Assembly (NCBI GenBank): GCA_934271465.1
Contig: CAKQRQ010000012.1
Location: 1 to 44,632, forward strand
Length of the DNA: 44,632 nucleotides
Direction: 5' to 3'
Source of the DNA: an uncultured Alphaproteobacteria bacterium
GTDB lineage: Bacteria > Pseudomonadota > Alphaproteobacteria > RF32 > CAG-239
A program made the position numbers and the translations under genes. Under the pieces are notes generated by a model that saw nothing but the letters and a program-made list of their open reading frames with translations, searched no databases and was not told the DNA's origin. Below, piece by piece: positions 8,760 through 16,960 of this stretch. The first letter of the stretch is position 1; the number at the start of each line of letters is the position of its first letter.

Positions 8760-8906
8760 AAATTTAAAGTGCGATTTTTTAGAACTCAGACTTCGAATTC
8801 CGTTATATGCTAAATACTTGACTTCTGACTCCGAATTTTAGGGCATTGTAAGTTGGTGTTTTCTCAGTTAAATTACAACTATCAAAACAAAAAAACGGAG
8901 GCACCA

Positions 8907-9113
8907 ATGATTAAGCATAACGAAACTTTCTTATATGATGTTGTAACAGATAACATGGCTTTAATGAGCAAAATCTACCAAAGTTTTGAAGCCCTTGAAC
9001 AAACTCTCGGCGCGCTCAAAATGGAAGAACCGCTGTTTATGACCTATGCGGCAAAAAAATCTTTTGCAAACTCGCTGATGCACACGCCCTCGCACAAACA
9101 GCTGAAACACTGA
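8907..9113 (+). CDS. Small hypothetical protein (68 aa)
   Basis: The ATG at 8907 is preceded by GGAGG at a good distance, which favours it over an upstream in-frame start at 8853. The product is mostly helical, with MALMSKIYQSFEALEQTLGAL as a heptad-like stretch, and ends in a basic His-rich tail. It has no membrane segment and few recognisable motifs, and I do not know the family. It has its own terminator (9145-9176) and 147 bases of upstream space containing a possible TTGACT -35 box near 8818, so it is likely a monocistronic unit. Confidence 0.65.
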   Translation: MIKHNETFLYDVVTDNMALMSKIYQSFEALEQTLGALKMEEPLFMTYAAKKSFANSLMHTPSHKQLKH

Positions 9114-9144
9114 GAATAAAATTTGATACCCTTTGACGACAAGA

Positions 9145-9176
9145 AAGGCTCGGAAGTTTTTTCCGAGTCTTTTTTC
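9145..9176 (+). terminator. Intrinsic terminator of the small gene
   Basis: GGCTCGGAA pairs with TTCCGAGTC around a short T loop, followed by seven T on the plus strand. Confidence 0.85.
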
Positions 9177-9258
9177 TGTATAAGAGACAAAAGCATATTG
9201 ATTTTCAATGAAATTTTCTACATAAAAAGCCTATCACACAGTCCATCGGAGATTTCAG

Positions 9259-9855
9259 ATGAATAAAATTAACTTTATTACCTCAAACAAAGGTAAAGTC
9301 AAATCACTTGAGCAAAGTCTTAAATTAAATAATATCAACGTATCGGTCAACGCCAAAAATCTGGACATTATTGAACCGCAGTTTGATACGGTGCAGGAAG
9401 TCTCAAAATTTAAGGCCTTGAAAGCCTTTGAGATATTAAAAGAACCTGTTTTGGTCGAAGACGGCGGATTTGCCGTGTTTGAACTAAAAGGCTTTCCGGG
9501 GGTTTATACAAAATATGTTATTAAGACACTCGGTGCCGACGGTATCTTAAAGTTAATGTACGGGGTTGAAAACCGAGTAGCCAAATTTATCAGTGTTGCG
9601 ACATTTGTCAATGAAAACGGCGAAACTTTCCAATTTGAACGCGAAGGCGGCGAATTTGAAATCTCAAAAGAAAAAGTAGACATCCAATCCCCGTTTGCTT
9701 GGTCGGAACTTTGGAAAATCATCTATTTAAAAGAATATGGCAAAAACCTGTGCGAACTCTCCGAGCAAGAAGTTTCCGAATACTACAGCCGCACCGGCAC
9801 AAACGGAAGTCTTCAAAAGTTTGTCAAATGGTATACGGGGGAATATAGAGAATAA
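9259..9855 (+). CDS. RdgB/Ham1-family NTP pyrophosphatase, divergent
   Basis: 198 residues. Enzymes of this family hydrolyse non-canonical purine nucleoside triphosphates such as dITP and XTP to the monophosphate, protecting DNA. Recognisable elements are FITSNKGKVKSL at residues 5-16, VLVEDGGFAVFELKGFPGVYTKYV at about 65-88 (the catalytic Asp/Gly segment), and EYGKNLCELSEQE near 155. The usual GFGYDPIF substrate-recognition motif and the SHRG loop are not present; their positions read SPFAWSELWKI and SRTGTNGS. It may be a divergent subfamily with changed substrate preference. It is a single gene with a ribosome site at CGGAGA. Confidence 0.8.
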   Translation: MNKINFITSNKGKVKSLEQSLKLNNINVSVNAKNLDIIEPQFDTVQEVSKFKALKAFEILKEPVLVEDGGFAVFELKGFPGVYTKYVIKTLGADGILKLMYGVENRVAKFISVATFVNENGETFQFEREGGEFEISKEKVDIQSPFAWSELWKIIYLKEYGKNLCELSEQEVSEYYSRTGTNGSLQKFVKWYTGEYRE

Positions 9856-9914
9856 GCAAACGCTGCAAAATAAGTAAACAAAACAGAAGAATCTCTGGGC
9901 TTCTCAACCATAAC

Positions 9915-9948
9915 AAAAAAGGCCTACCCGTAAAGGATAGGCCTTTTT
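9915..9948. terminator. Bidirectional intrinsic terminator
   Basis: AAAGGCCTA pairs with TAGGCCTTT, with A and T runs outside. It can end the Ham1-family transcript on plus and the tRNA-Lys transcript on minus. Confidence 0.85.
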
Positions 9949-9952
9949 ATTA

Positions 9953-10028
9953 TGGTAGGCGCGTGGGGGTTCGAACCCCAGACCCACTGATTAAGAGTCA
10001 GTTGCTCTACCAACTGAGCTACGCACCC
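9953..10028 (-). tRNA. tRNA-Lys (CUU)
   Basis: 76 nt on the minus strand with encoded CCA. Acceptor GGGTGCG pairs with CGCGCCT; the D arm is AGCTC...GAGC; the anticodon loop CTCTTAA between ACTGA and TCAGT gives anticodon CTT; the T loop TTCGAAC sits in a GGGG/CCCC stem. Confidence 0.97.
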
Positions 10029-10048
10029 ATATCAATGAACTAAGCCGG

Positions 10049-10077
10049 ACTATAAACTCACTTTATTTTTTTTGCAA
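10049..10077 (-). promoter_or_regulatory. Sigma-70-type promoter of tRNA-Lys
   Basis: On the minus strand TTGCAA (10072-10077) and TATAGT (10049-10054) are 17 bases apart, with the -10 box about 20 bases from the mature tRNA 5' end. Confidence 0.65.
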
Positions 10078-10100
10078 GTGCTTTTTTATATTATTTCAAA

Positions 10101-10134
10101 AAAAATCCCCTGCCCGTTCCAAGGCAGGGGAAAA
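10101..10134 (-). terminator. Intrinsic terminator of the TerC-family gene
   Basis: CCCCTGCC pairs with GGCAGGGG around a short loop, followed on the minus strand by a run of eight T. It begins five bases past the stop codon. Confidence 0.9.
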
Positions 10135-10138
10135 TCGC

Positions 10139-11098
10139 TTAGTTTTTCTCGGCTTTATATATCGAAAACCCGATACCACCGAACAATAAGGCAAACGTTA
10201 CCGCCAACGAATGCCAAGCCTCAAGCTCAAACCCGAATAAATCCGGAATAAATATCTTTAACCCGATAAAGGTCAAAATAATCGCCAAAGCCGGCTTCAG
10301 ATACTTGAACTTGTGAACGACCGCTTCCAACAGGAAATACAACGCCCTCAAGCCCAAAATCGCAAAAATATTGCTTGTATAAACAATAAACACATCCTGC
10401 GTAATCAAAAAGATAGCCGGAATGCTGTCCAACGCAAAAATCACGTCCATAATCTCAATCACGACCAGTGCAAAAAACAGCGGCGTAATATAATGACGTC
10501 CGTTTTCTTTGACAAAGAAATGTTCCCCGTGGATTTTTCCGGTCACATGAAAGATTTTAGAAACAAATTTAAAAACTTTGGATTGTTCAAAATCGGCGTT
10601 CTCTTCCTCTTTGGAGACCAGCATCTTGACGCCTGTCCATACCAAAATCGCCGAAAAGATATACAAAACCCAATGGAAGTTTGAAATCAACGCCTCGCCG
10701 ACGCCGATTAACAGCGCCCTCATCACAATCGCGCCCAAGATTCCCCAAAATAACACGCGGTGCTGATACTGCCGCGGCACGCCAATGGACGAAAAAACCA
10801 GCGACATAATGAAAATATTATCCAGCGACAAGCTTTTTTCGACCAAAAAGCCCGTGTAAAAATCCATACCTTTGTCCAGACCTTCTTCATAAATAACAAA
10901 CACCCCGAACAAACATGCCGCCACCACATACAAAATACACAACACCAGAGTGTGTATAAAATTAGGCACTTCATTTTTGCGGTTAAAAATAAACAAATCA
11001 AAAAACAACAGCGCAGCAATCACCACGCTAAAAATCGCCCACATCGCGCCTTGCGACAAAACCGCGTGGTGTGTAAACAAATATTCCAAATGTTCCAT
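10139..11098 (-). CDS. TerC/Alx family membrane protein
   Basis: 319 residues with eight or nine membrane segments. The two family motifs are intact: EKSLSLDNIFIMSLVF near residue 87 and EIMDVIFALDSIPAIFLIT near 210, with the acidic residues expected to line a metal path. E. coli Alx and B. subtilis TerC homologues have been connected to manganese export and to loading of exoenzymes with metal, so a Mn(II) role in the inner membrane is the best guess. Upstream there are only about 35 bases to the tRNA-Ser terminator, so it has little room for a promoter and no yybP-ykoY riboswitch is visible. A ribosome site AAGGGGC precedes the start. Confidence 0.92.
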   Translation of the reverse strand: MEHLEYLFTHHAVLSQGAMWAIFSVVIAALLFFDLFIFNRKNEVPNFIHTLVLCILYVVAACLFGVFVIYEEGLDKGMDFYTGFLVEKSLSLDNIFIMSLVFSSIGVPRQYQHRVLFWGILGAIVMRALLIGVGEALISNFHWVLYIFSAILVWTGVKMLVSKEEENADFEQSKVFKFVSKIFHVTGKIHGEHFFVKENGRHYITPLFFALVVIEIMDVIFALDSIPAIFLITQDVFIVYTSNIFAILGLRALYFLLEAVVHKFKYLKPALAIILTFIGLKIFIPDLFGFELEAWHSLAVTFALLFGGIGFSIYKAEKN

Positions 11099-11130
11099 AA
11101 ATAAAGCCCCTTACTTTGACAGTGAGCCCC

Positions 11131-11159
11131 AAAAAGCGCCTCTGTGAAAAGAGGCGCTT
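11131..11159 (-). terminator. Intrinsic terminator after tRNA-Ser
   Basis: AAGCGCCTCT pairs with AGAGGCGCTT around a six-base loop, then TTT on the minus strand. It begins three bases after the tRNA 3' end and sits directly before the TerC-family gene. Confidence 0.85.
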
Positions 11160-11162
11160 AAC

Positions 11163-11250
11163 TGGCGGAGAGTATAGGACTCGAACCTACGCATCGGTAT
11201 TCCCGATGACGGATTAGCAATCCGCTGCATTACCACTCTGCCAACTCTCC
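11163..11250 (-). tRNA. tRNA-Ser (GCU)
   Basis: 88 nt on the minus strand with a long variable arm typical of serine tRNAs and encoded CCA. Acceptor GGAGAGT pairs with ACTCTCC; the discriminator is G; the anticodon loop TTGCTAA gives anticodon GCT; the variable arm CATCGG/CCGATG pairs; the T loop is TTCGAGT. Confidence 0.97.
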
Positions 11251-11266
11251 ATGTGGTATGGGCATA

Positions 11267-11295
11267 TATTTAACTGATGTTTCTGCCGCCGTCAA
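11267..11295 (-). promoter_or_regulatory. Sigma-70-type promoter of tRNA-Ser
   Basis: On the minus strand TTGACG (11290-11295) and TAAATA (11267-11272) are 17 bases apart, 17 bases upstream of the tRNA. Confidence 0.55.
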
Positions 11296-11311
11296 TAGTT
11301 TTTTTAACTTT

Positions 11312-12088
11312 TTATTCCTGAAAAACCATCGCAAGGTAGGTCATCAAAATAAAGCCCGTAAACAACGCCGCAGCCGAGCGGTTGCTGTTCTTGGAATCAT
11401 AAGTTTCTGGAAGAATCTCATTCATCACAACAAACAGCAGCGTGCCGCCGGCCATAGCCATTCCATAAGGCACCACATCAAACTCAAAACCCATCAACGA
11501 CAACCCGATAAGCGCCCCCAATGGCTGCATCAACCCGATAATAAACGACACCAAAGCAGCCTTTAATCTTGAATACCCCGCCCCGATAAGAGAAATAGCT
11601 ATGGTCAGCCCCTCGGGAATATTATGCGCGGCAATTCCGATAACAAGCGTCATCGGATTAACCAATTCTTCCGCCCCATAGGCAACCCCGACAGCTAATC
11701 CTTCAGGAATTTTGTGCAAAGTAATCGCAATAATAAACAGCCACGCTTTTTTGATGTCAAAATGAGGCCCGTGGGGCCCCGTGACATTATGCTCATGCGG
11801 CAAAACCAGATTCAAAATCCAAATCAGCAGCACGCCTGCAAAAACCGCCGCCGAAAACCCTAAAGCCTCAAGATAAACCGAGCCGCCCTTCCAAACCAAA
11901 TCCGTCATTGACGGGACAAGAAGCGAAAAAAACGACGCCGCCAGCATCACGCCGGCCGCCAAATTCAGAAAAATATTGATTTCAGACTTCAGATAGCGTT
12001 TTTTCAAAAAAATGCACAGTCCGCCAAGCCCCGTAAAAGCGCCCGCAGCCAAAGCCGCCAACAATCCCTGAACAAAAACTTCCGCCAT
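11312..12088 (-). CDS. ZIP family divalent metal transporter (ZupT-like)
   Basis: 258 residues, about eight membrane helices. Members move zinc, iron or manganese into the cytoplasm. Signature helices four and five contain the metal site: HKIPEG at residues 125-130 and HNIPEG at 155-160. Before them is a histidine-rich cytoplasmic loop, PHEHNVTGPHGPH, about residues 97-109. The gene starts three bases past the mutL stop, as the last gene of the lspA-to-zip operon. Together with the TerC-family gene just downstream it makes a small metal-homeostasis neighbourhood, though they are separate transcription units. The substrate metal cannot be told from sequence. Confidence 0.93.
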   Translation of the reverse strand: MAEVFVQGLLAALAAGAFTGLGGLCIFLKKRYLKSEINIFLNLAAGVMLAASFFSLLVPSMTDLVWKGGSVYLEALGFSAAVFAGVLLIWILNLVLPHEHNVTGPHGPHFDIKKAWLFIIAITLHKIPEGLAVGVAYGAEELVNPMTLVIGIAAHNIPEGLTIAISLIGAGYSRLKAALVSFIIGLMQPLGALIGLSLMGFEFDVVPYGMAMAGGTLLFVVMNEILPETYDSKNSNRSAAALFTGFILMTYLAMVFQE

Positions 12089-12091
12089 CTT

Positions 12092-13906
12092 TTATTTCCT
12101 GTCAAACAATTTTGCAATGTCTTTTAATTTGAGCTCCACATAGGTCGGCCGTCCGTGGTTGCATTGTCCCGAATGAGGCGTCTGCTCCATATCACGCAGC
12201 AGACGATTCATCTCGTCCAGATTAAGCCGCCGACCGGCGCGGACAGACCCGTGACAGGCCATTGTCGCGCAAACCAGATGCAATTTTTCTTTCAGTTCAA
12301 AGCCGCTACCCCATTCGGCCATTTGTTCAGCCAAATCGGTCACAAGTTCCTGAACATTAACCTCCCCGAGCAAAGCCGGTGTTTCACGCACGATAACAGC
12401 CGTCGTGCCAAAGGGCTCAACCTCAAGTCCTAGTTTGGAGAGCTCCTCTGCCCCTTCCAAAAGCCGTGTTTTTTCGGGCGCGGGCAATTCCACAATCTCG
12501 GGGATTAACAAAATCTGCGCCACCGGACGATGACCATTCAGTCCGGCCTTGAGCTTTTCCATCACAATCCGCTCATGCGCGGCGTGCTGATCGACAATAA
12601 TCAGGCTATCCGGCGTCTGTGAAATAATATACGTATCCAAAAACTGCGCCTTAGCCAGCCCCAAAGGCCCTGTTTCGGCTGTTGGGACATAATCTTCCGC
12701 CGGAATCTCGGCCTTGACCGAAAAGGCATAATCCAAATCGGGCAAATCCGCCTGACGCCGTCCGCCGCCAAAATTAACGCTCTGATAATGCCCCAATTTA
12801 ATCGGTGCCGGAGCAAAAGCAGGCTCGTTCAAAGTCATCGGCTGTTGCGGTTGGTCGGACTCAACATGCGCAATTTGGCTCAAATCCAATGTATTTGAAG
12901 TCTTTCCGGACGCTCTGGCCAACGCGTTTCGAATAGAAGAAACCAACAGACCCCTGACCAAATTTGTATCATAAAAACGCACTTCAGCCTTGGTCGGATG
13001 CACATTGACATCGACATCTTGCGGCGGCAAATCAAAAAACAACGCGCACATCGGATACCGCCCCGACGCCAACACATCTTGATAAGCCCCGCGAATAGCC
13101 CCCAAAAGCAGTTTATCCCTGACAGGACGATTGTTCACAAACAAAAATTGCGACAAGGAATTGGCTTTGTTGAGAGTCGGCAAAGAAATATAGCCGCTGA
13201 TTTTGAGATCATTACGCTCGGCCTCAACCAGAATGGCGTTTTCTCGAAACTCTTTGCCCATCACAGCCGACAACCGCTCTATTCTGGCCTCAAACAAATC
13301 ACCGCTTGCCGCCGGCCAATAAAATTTCTTTTTACCATCATGATACAAAGAAAAAGCCGTCTGCGGATTGGCCAAAGCAATTCGCTCCAACACATCGCCG
13401 CAAGCCGCCGCCTCAGAAGCCGCTGTTTTCAAAAATTTAAGACGCGCCGGCGCTGCAAAAAACAAATCTCTGACCTCAATGCGCGTGCCCTGTGTATAAG
13501 CCGCAGGCATAACCTCAGACTTAACTCCTCCGTTGACCTCGATTTTAAAGCCGCTGTCGCTTCCGGCCTGACGCGTTGTAATACTCAACCGCGAAACAGA
13601 CGCAATCGAGGGCAGAGCCTCCCCCCTAAACCCGAAAAAGCAAATATGAAACAAATCATTATCGGGAAGTTTGGACGTAGCGTGCCGCTCAACCGCCAAA
13701 GACAACTCTTCCGCCGACATACCTTTGCCATTATCAACAACCGTAATCAAAGCCTTGCCGCCCTCGATCAAATGCACTTCAACAGAGGTCGCACCGGCAT
13801 CAAGCGCATTTTCGACAAGCTCTTTGACAACCGAAGCAGGCCTTTCGACAACCTCTCCGGCGGCAATCTGGTTAACAAGGTTTGACGGCAGAATCCGAAT
13901 GGGCAT
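12092..13906 (-). CDS. mutL: DNA mismatch repair protein MutL, endonuclease type
   Basis: 604 residues. The N-terminal GHKL ATPase has VVKELVENALDAGA (about 26-39), VDNGKGM and GFRGEALPSIAS, then TQGTRIEVRDLF. After a variable linker (about 340-420) the C-terminal domain has DQHAAHERIVMEKL starting at residue 439, ACHGSVRAG near 550 and CNHGRP near 582. These match the DQHAx2Ex4E, ACR and CPHGRP elements of endonuclease MutL, so the protein probably nicks DNA itself, as expected where MutH is absent. The ATG overlaps the pgi stop codon by one base (TAATG), so translational coupling is likely. Confidence 0.97.
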   Translation of the reverse strand: MPIRILPSNLVNQIAAGEVVERPASVVKELVENALDAGATSVEVHLIEGGKALITVVDNGKGMSAEELSLAVERHATSKLPDNDLFHICFFGFRGEALPSIASVSRLSITTRQAGSDSGFKIEVNGGVKSEVMPAAYTQGTRIEVRDLFFAAPARLKFLKTAASEAAACGDVLERIALANPQTAFSLYHDGKKKFYWPAASGDLFEARIERLSAVMGKEFRENAILVEAERNDLKISGYISLPTLNKANSLSQFLFVNNRPVRDKLLLGAIRGAYQDVLASGRYPMCALFFDLPPQDVDVNVHPTKAEVRFYDTNLVRGLLVSSIRNALARASGKTSNTLDLSQIAHVESDQPQQPMTLNEPAFAPAPIKLGHYQSVNFGGGRRQADLPDLDYAFSVKAEIPAEDYVPTAETGPLGLAKAQFLDTYIISQTPDSLIIVDQHAAHERIVMEKLKAGLNGHRPVAQILLIPEIVELPAPEKTRLLEGAEELSKLGLEVEPFGTTAVIVRETPALLGEVNVQELVTDLAEQMAEWGSGFELKEKLHLVCATMACHGSVRAGRRLNLDEMNRLLRDMEQTPHSGQCNHGRPTYVELKLKDIAKLFDRK

Positions 13907-15555
13907 TACTTTCTCAATCCTTTAATATAAGCAATTAAAGCGGCGGTTGAAGAATCATGCACTCCGTCAGCCTCCCCCTGAATCTCGGGCAAGATTTTAA
14001 GCGCCAGCTGTTTGCCAAGCTCAACACCCATTTGGTCAAAAGAATTGATATTCCAGATAACGCCTTCGACAAAGGTTTTGTGCTCATACATCGCAACCAA
14101 CATCCCCAGCGCATAGGGATCAATTTTCTTAAAGATAATCGTATTGGACGGCCGATTACCTTTAAAGCTCTTGTATTTTTTGAGTTTGGCAATTTCTTCT
14201 TTGGTCTTGCCCGCGACTTTAAGTTCGGCCGCGGCTTCGGCAACGGTCTTTCCTTTCATCAAAGCTTCGCTCTGCGCCAAGATATTAGAGAGCAAAATTT
14301 CATGATGAACGCCGATTTCATTATGAGAAATAGCCGGAATAATAAAGTCGCACGGCACAAAAGACGTTCCCTGATGCAGCATCTGGAAAAACGAATGTTG
14401 GACATCTGTTCCCGCGCCGCCGAAAATAACGGGCGACGTCTGATACCGAACAAAATCATTCTCTCGGTCAACCGATTTGCCGTTGCTTTCCATGACAAGC
14501 TGCTGCAAATAAGCCGGCAAATAGGTCAAATATTGGTCATAAGGCACAACAACATGGTTGCGGATACCAAAAAAGTTATCATACCACACACTCAACAAGG
14601 CCAAAACAACCGGAATATTCTTTGAAAATTCGGTTGTTCTGAAATGCGTATCCATTGCAAAAGCGCCGTTGAGCATTTTTTCAAAATTATCAAACCCGAC
14701 GGCAATGGCAATAATCAGTCCGATAGCCGACCACATCGAATAACGCCCGCCGACAAAATCCCAAAATTCAAACATATTTTCAGTATCAATGCCGAACTTT
14801 GAAACCTCTTTGGCATTAGTCGAAACCGCAACAAAATGCTTGGCCGTGGCATGTTCGCCCAACGCATCGACAAGCCATTTGCGGCAGGTGCGCGCGTTTG
14901 TCAAAGTCTCAATGGTCGTAAAGGTCTTTGAGCATACAATAAACAAAGTCTTTTCCGGATCCAATTTTTCCAAAACCTCGGCGCAGGCCGTCCCGTCAAT
15001 ATTGGAGATAAAATAGCAATTCATTCCTTTAGGCATATATTTTCTCATAGCCTCGACAGCCATTTTCGGCCCCAAATCAGAACCTCCGATGCCGATATTA
15101 ACAATATTGGTTAACTTTTTGCCCGTATAACCTTTAAATTTGCCCAGACGAACCGCCTCAGAAAAATCCTTAATTTTACCCAAAACACGATTAATCTCGG
15201 GCATCACATCAACCCCGTCCACATAAATCGGATGATTGTCGCAGTTGCGCAAAGCCAAATGCAAAACGGCTCTGTTTTCGGTCGAATTAATCTTCTGGCC
15301 TTGGAACATCTGTTCGATTTTGCCGCCTAATCCAGCCTCTTTGGCAAGCCCCAGCAAACAGGCAAATGTTCTGTCGTCAATGCGGTTTTTTGAAAAATCA
15401 AGCCGCATATCTTCAAATGAAAGCGTGTATTTTTCGGCACGTTTCGGGTCTTTGTCAAACATATCGCGCATCTCGACTTTGCGCATTTTAGCAGCCTGCT
15501 TTTCAAGCCGTTTCCAAGCCCGTGTCTTATTAATTTTCTTGCTTAATCCGAACAT
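13906..15555 (-). CDS. pgi: Glucose-6-phosphate isomerase
   Basis: 549 residues from the ATG at 15555, chosen for the AAGGAGA ribosome site and because the product then begins in register with known PGI proteins. It interconverts glucose-6-phosphate and fructose-6-phosphate in the cytoplasm. Seen are NIGIGGSDLGPKMA near residue 145, CSKTFTTIETLTNA near 205, GGRYSMWSAIGL near 270, and HKTFVEGVIWNINSFDQMGVELGK near the end, containing the C-terminal catalytic lysine region. The start lies 26 bases inside the preceding M16 gene, so the two frames overlap. It is the fifth gene of the lspA operon. Confidence 0.97.
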   Translation of the reverse strand: MFGLSKKINKTRAWKRLEKQAAKMRKVEMRDMFDKDPKRAEKYTLSFEDMRLDFSKNRIDDRTFACLLGLAKEAGLGGKIEQMFQGQKINSTENRAVLHLALRNCDNHPIYVDGVDVMPEINRVLGKIKDFSEAVRLGKFKGYTGKKLTNIVNIGIGGSDLGPKMAVEAMRKYMPKGMNCYFISNIDGTACAEVLEKLDPEKTLFIVCSKTFTTIETLTNARTCRKWLVDALGEHATAKHFVAVSTNAKEVSKFGIDTENMFEFWDFVGGRYSMWSAIGLIIAIAVGFDNFEKMLNGAFAMDTHFRTTEFSKNIPVVLALLSVWYDNFFGIRNHVVVPYDQYLTYLPAYLQQLVMESNGKSVDRENDFVRYQTSPVIFGGAGTDVQHSFFQMLHQGTSFVPCDFIIPAISHNEIGVHHEILLSNILAQSEALMKGKTVAEAAAELKVAGKTKEEIAKLKKYKSFKGNRPSNTIIFKKIDPYALGMLVAMYEHKTFVEGVIWNINSFDQMGVELGKQLALKILPEIQGEADGVHDSSTAALIAYIKGLRK

Positions 15556-16960
15556 TTGTTTTCTCCTTGTTAAATAGTCCCGTCTTTGCCTGAAGCAGAG
15601 GTTGTGAAAAATAAGTATAAGCCGTCTCATTCAGCTGTTTGAGGGTTACCCCTTCAACATAACTGTTGCGTTTTATCAAAAAATCAAGCCCCAAATCATA
15701 TTTTTGCATATAAGCGAGCATCTCGGCAATTCCCGCCGTCGAAGCAAAACGCAGATTATAAGATGCCGTTAAATAATTTTTGGCTTGTTGTAATTCTTCT
15801 TCCGAAAATCCTTTCGCAGCCTTTTGCCACTCGTCGGCAAACAATTTTTCGGCTTGCGCATATTTGTCAGGCGTTGCCGAAAATCCGGCTGTTAACAAAT
15901 TGGCCTTATCGTTCAAAACCAAAGAGGAATACCCGCCGTAAGTCAAGCCTTCTTTTTCGCGCAGACTTTGGTTAACCCGAGACGTCAGCCCCGCACCGCC
16001 AAACAAATAGTTGGCAATATACAAAGGATAAAAATCATCGCATTTGCGGCAGGTTCCTTTGGTGGCATAAGCGGTAATATTTTGCCCGACAGTGCGGTCA
16101 ATTGTCAGCACCGGCTTTGTCAGGTTGAGAACAGGCACCTCAATCTCAAGAATTTCCGCCTCTTTCGGCAGGCCGCCGAAAACCGTATCGACCAAAGTTT
16201 CAGCCTGTTCTTTGGTCAAATTGCCGCTTATCCCGACAAACAAATTGGACTGACCAAGGTGCTTTTTGACAAATGACTGCAAATCCGACCTTGAGAGAGC
16301 TTCCAAAGACGTTTTTGTTCCCTTCGGATTGCGTCCGTAAGGATGTGTTCCATAAACAAGTTTTTGAAAAGCAAACGCCAATTCCTGCGATGGATTTTCT
16401 TTCTCACTCTCCAGCAATTTCAAAAAAGCCGCACGGGCATTATCAACATATTTGCCTTCAAACCTTGGCGCTGTCAGCACACGGTGCAACATTTCTCCGC
16501 CGTCTTCCAAAAATTTAGCAGGCATAGTCAGATTGCCGCTCAAGGTGTCTTTATCAACCGAAAAAGAAATTTTAATGCCTTTGATGCCGCTCTCGTCAGC
16601 CAGCGCCTCGGCAGATTGTTTGCCCGCACCGGCCGTCAAGGTCGCCGCAGCCATCTTGGCCAGTCCTTCTTTACCTTCCTCATCATAAGCGCTTCCGGCC
16701 TTGTCAAAAATAAAGCTCATCGACACCAGCGGCGTTTCAGCGCCCATCATAAAATAAGCCTTGAGGCCGGAAGCCGACGCTGTGATTTCTTCAACCTGCC
16801 CGCTGAATGAACGCCCTTTAAGCTCAGAGTTTTCAACCAGCATCTGAAGCGGTGCATGCGCCCGATAGGCGCACAACGCATAAATTCCGCCAATCAAAAG
16901 CAAAACAAGCCAAATCCACGAGTGGCGCCGATCTTTCATATATAAAGGACGTTTACTCAT
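15530..16960 (-). CDS. M16 family peptidase homologue, non-catalytic partner
   Basis: 476 residues with an N-terminal membrane anchor (about 14-32: WLVLLLIGGIYALC). It has the two M16 lobes but lacks the HxxEH zinc motif: at the equivalent position the sequence is GLAKMAAATLTAG. The C-terminal arginine-tyrosine element survives (REKEGLTYGGYSS, about residue 335), which in two-subunit M16 proteases belongs to the partner that contributes substrate binding. With the active subunit encoded just upstream and overlapping by eight bases, a periplasmic heterodimer like other alphaproteobacterial M16A/M16B pairs is likely. The substrate is unknown. Confidence 0.9.
   Translation of the reverse strand: MSKRPLYMKDRRHSWIWLVLLLIGGIYALCAYRAHAPLQMLVENSELKGRSFSGQVEEITASASGLKAYFMMGAETPLVSMSFIFDKAGSAYDEEGKEGLAKMAAATLTAGAGKQSAEALADESGIKGIKISFSVDKDTLSGNLTMPAKFLEDGGEMLHRVLTAPRFEGKYVDNARAAFLKLLESEKENPSQELAFAFQKLVYGTHPYGRNPKGTKTSLEALSRSDLQSFVKKHLGQSNLFVGISGNLTKEQAETLVDTVFGGLPKEAEILEIEVPVLNLTKPVLTIDRTVGQNITAYATKGTCRKCDDFYPLYIANYLFGGAGLTSRVNQSLREKEGLTYGGYSSLVLNDKANLLTAGFSATPDKYAQAEKLFADEWQKAAKGFSEEELQQAKNYLTASYNLRFASTAGIAEMLAYMQKYDLGLDFLIKRNSYVEGVTLKQLNETAYTYFSQPLLQAKTGLFNKEKTNVRIKQEN

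Noticed and set aside
8760..8906. Direct repeats GACTTCGAATT / GACTCCGAATT as a regulator site
   Set aside because: Imperfect, short and possibly chance; I cannot tie them to a regulator.
11099..11130. A manganese riboswitch (yybP-ykoY) upstream of the TerC-family gene
   Set aside because: Only about 30 bases separate the gene from the tRNA-Ser terminator, too few for the element, and its conserved loops are not there.
12998..13885. 295-codon plus-strand frame opposite mutL
   Set aside because: Antisense shadow of mutL with no recognisable features.
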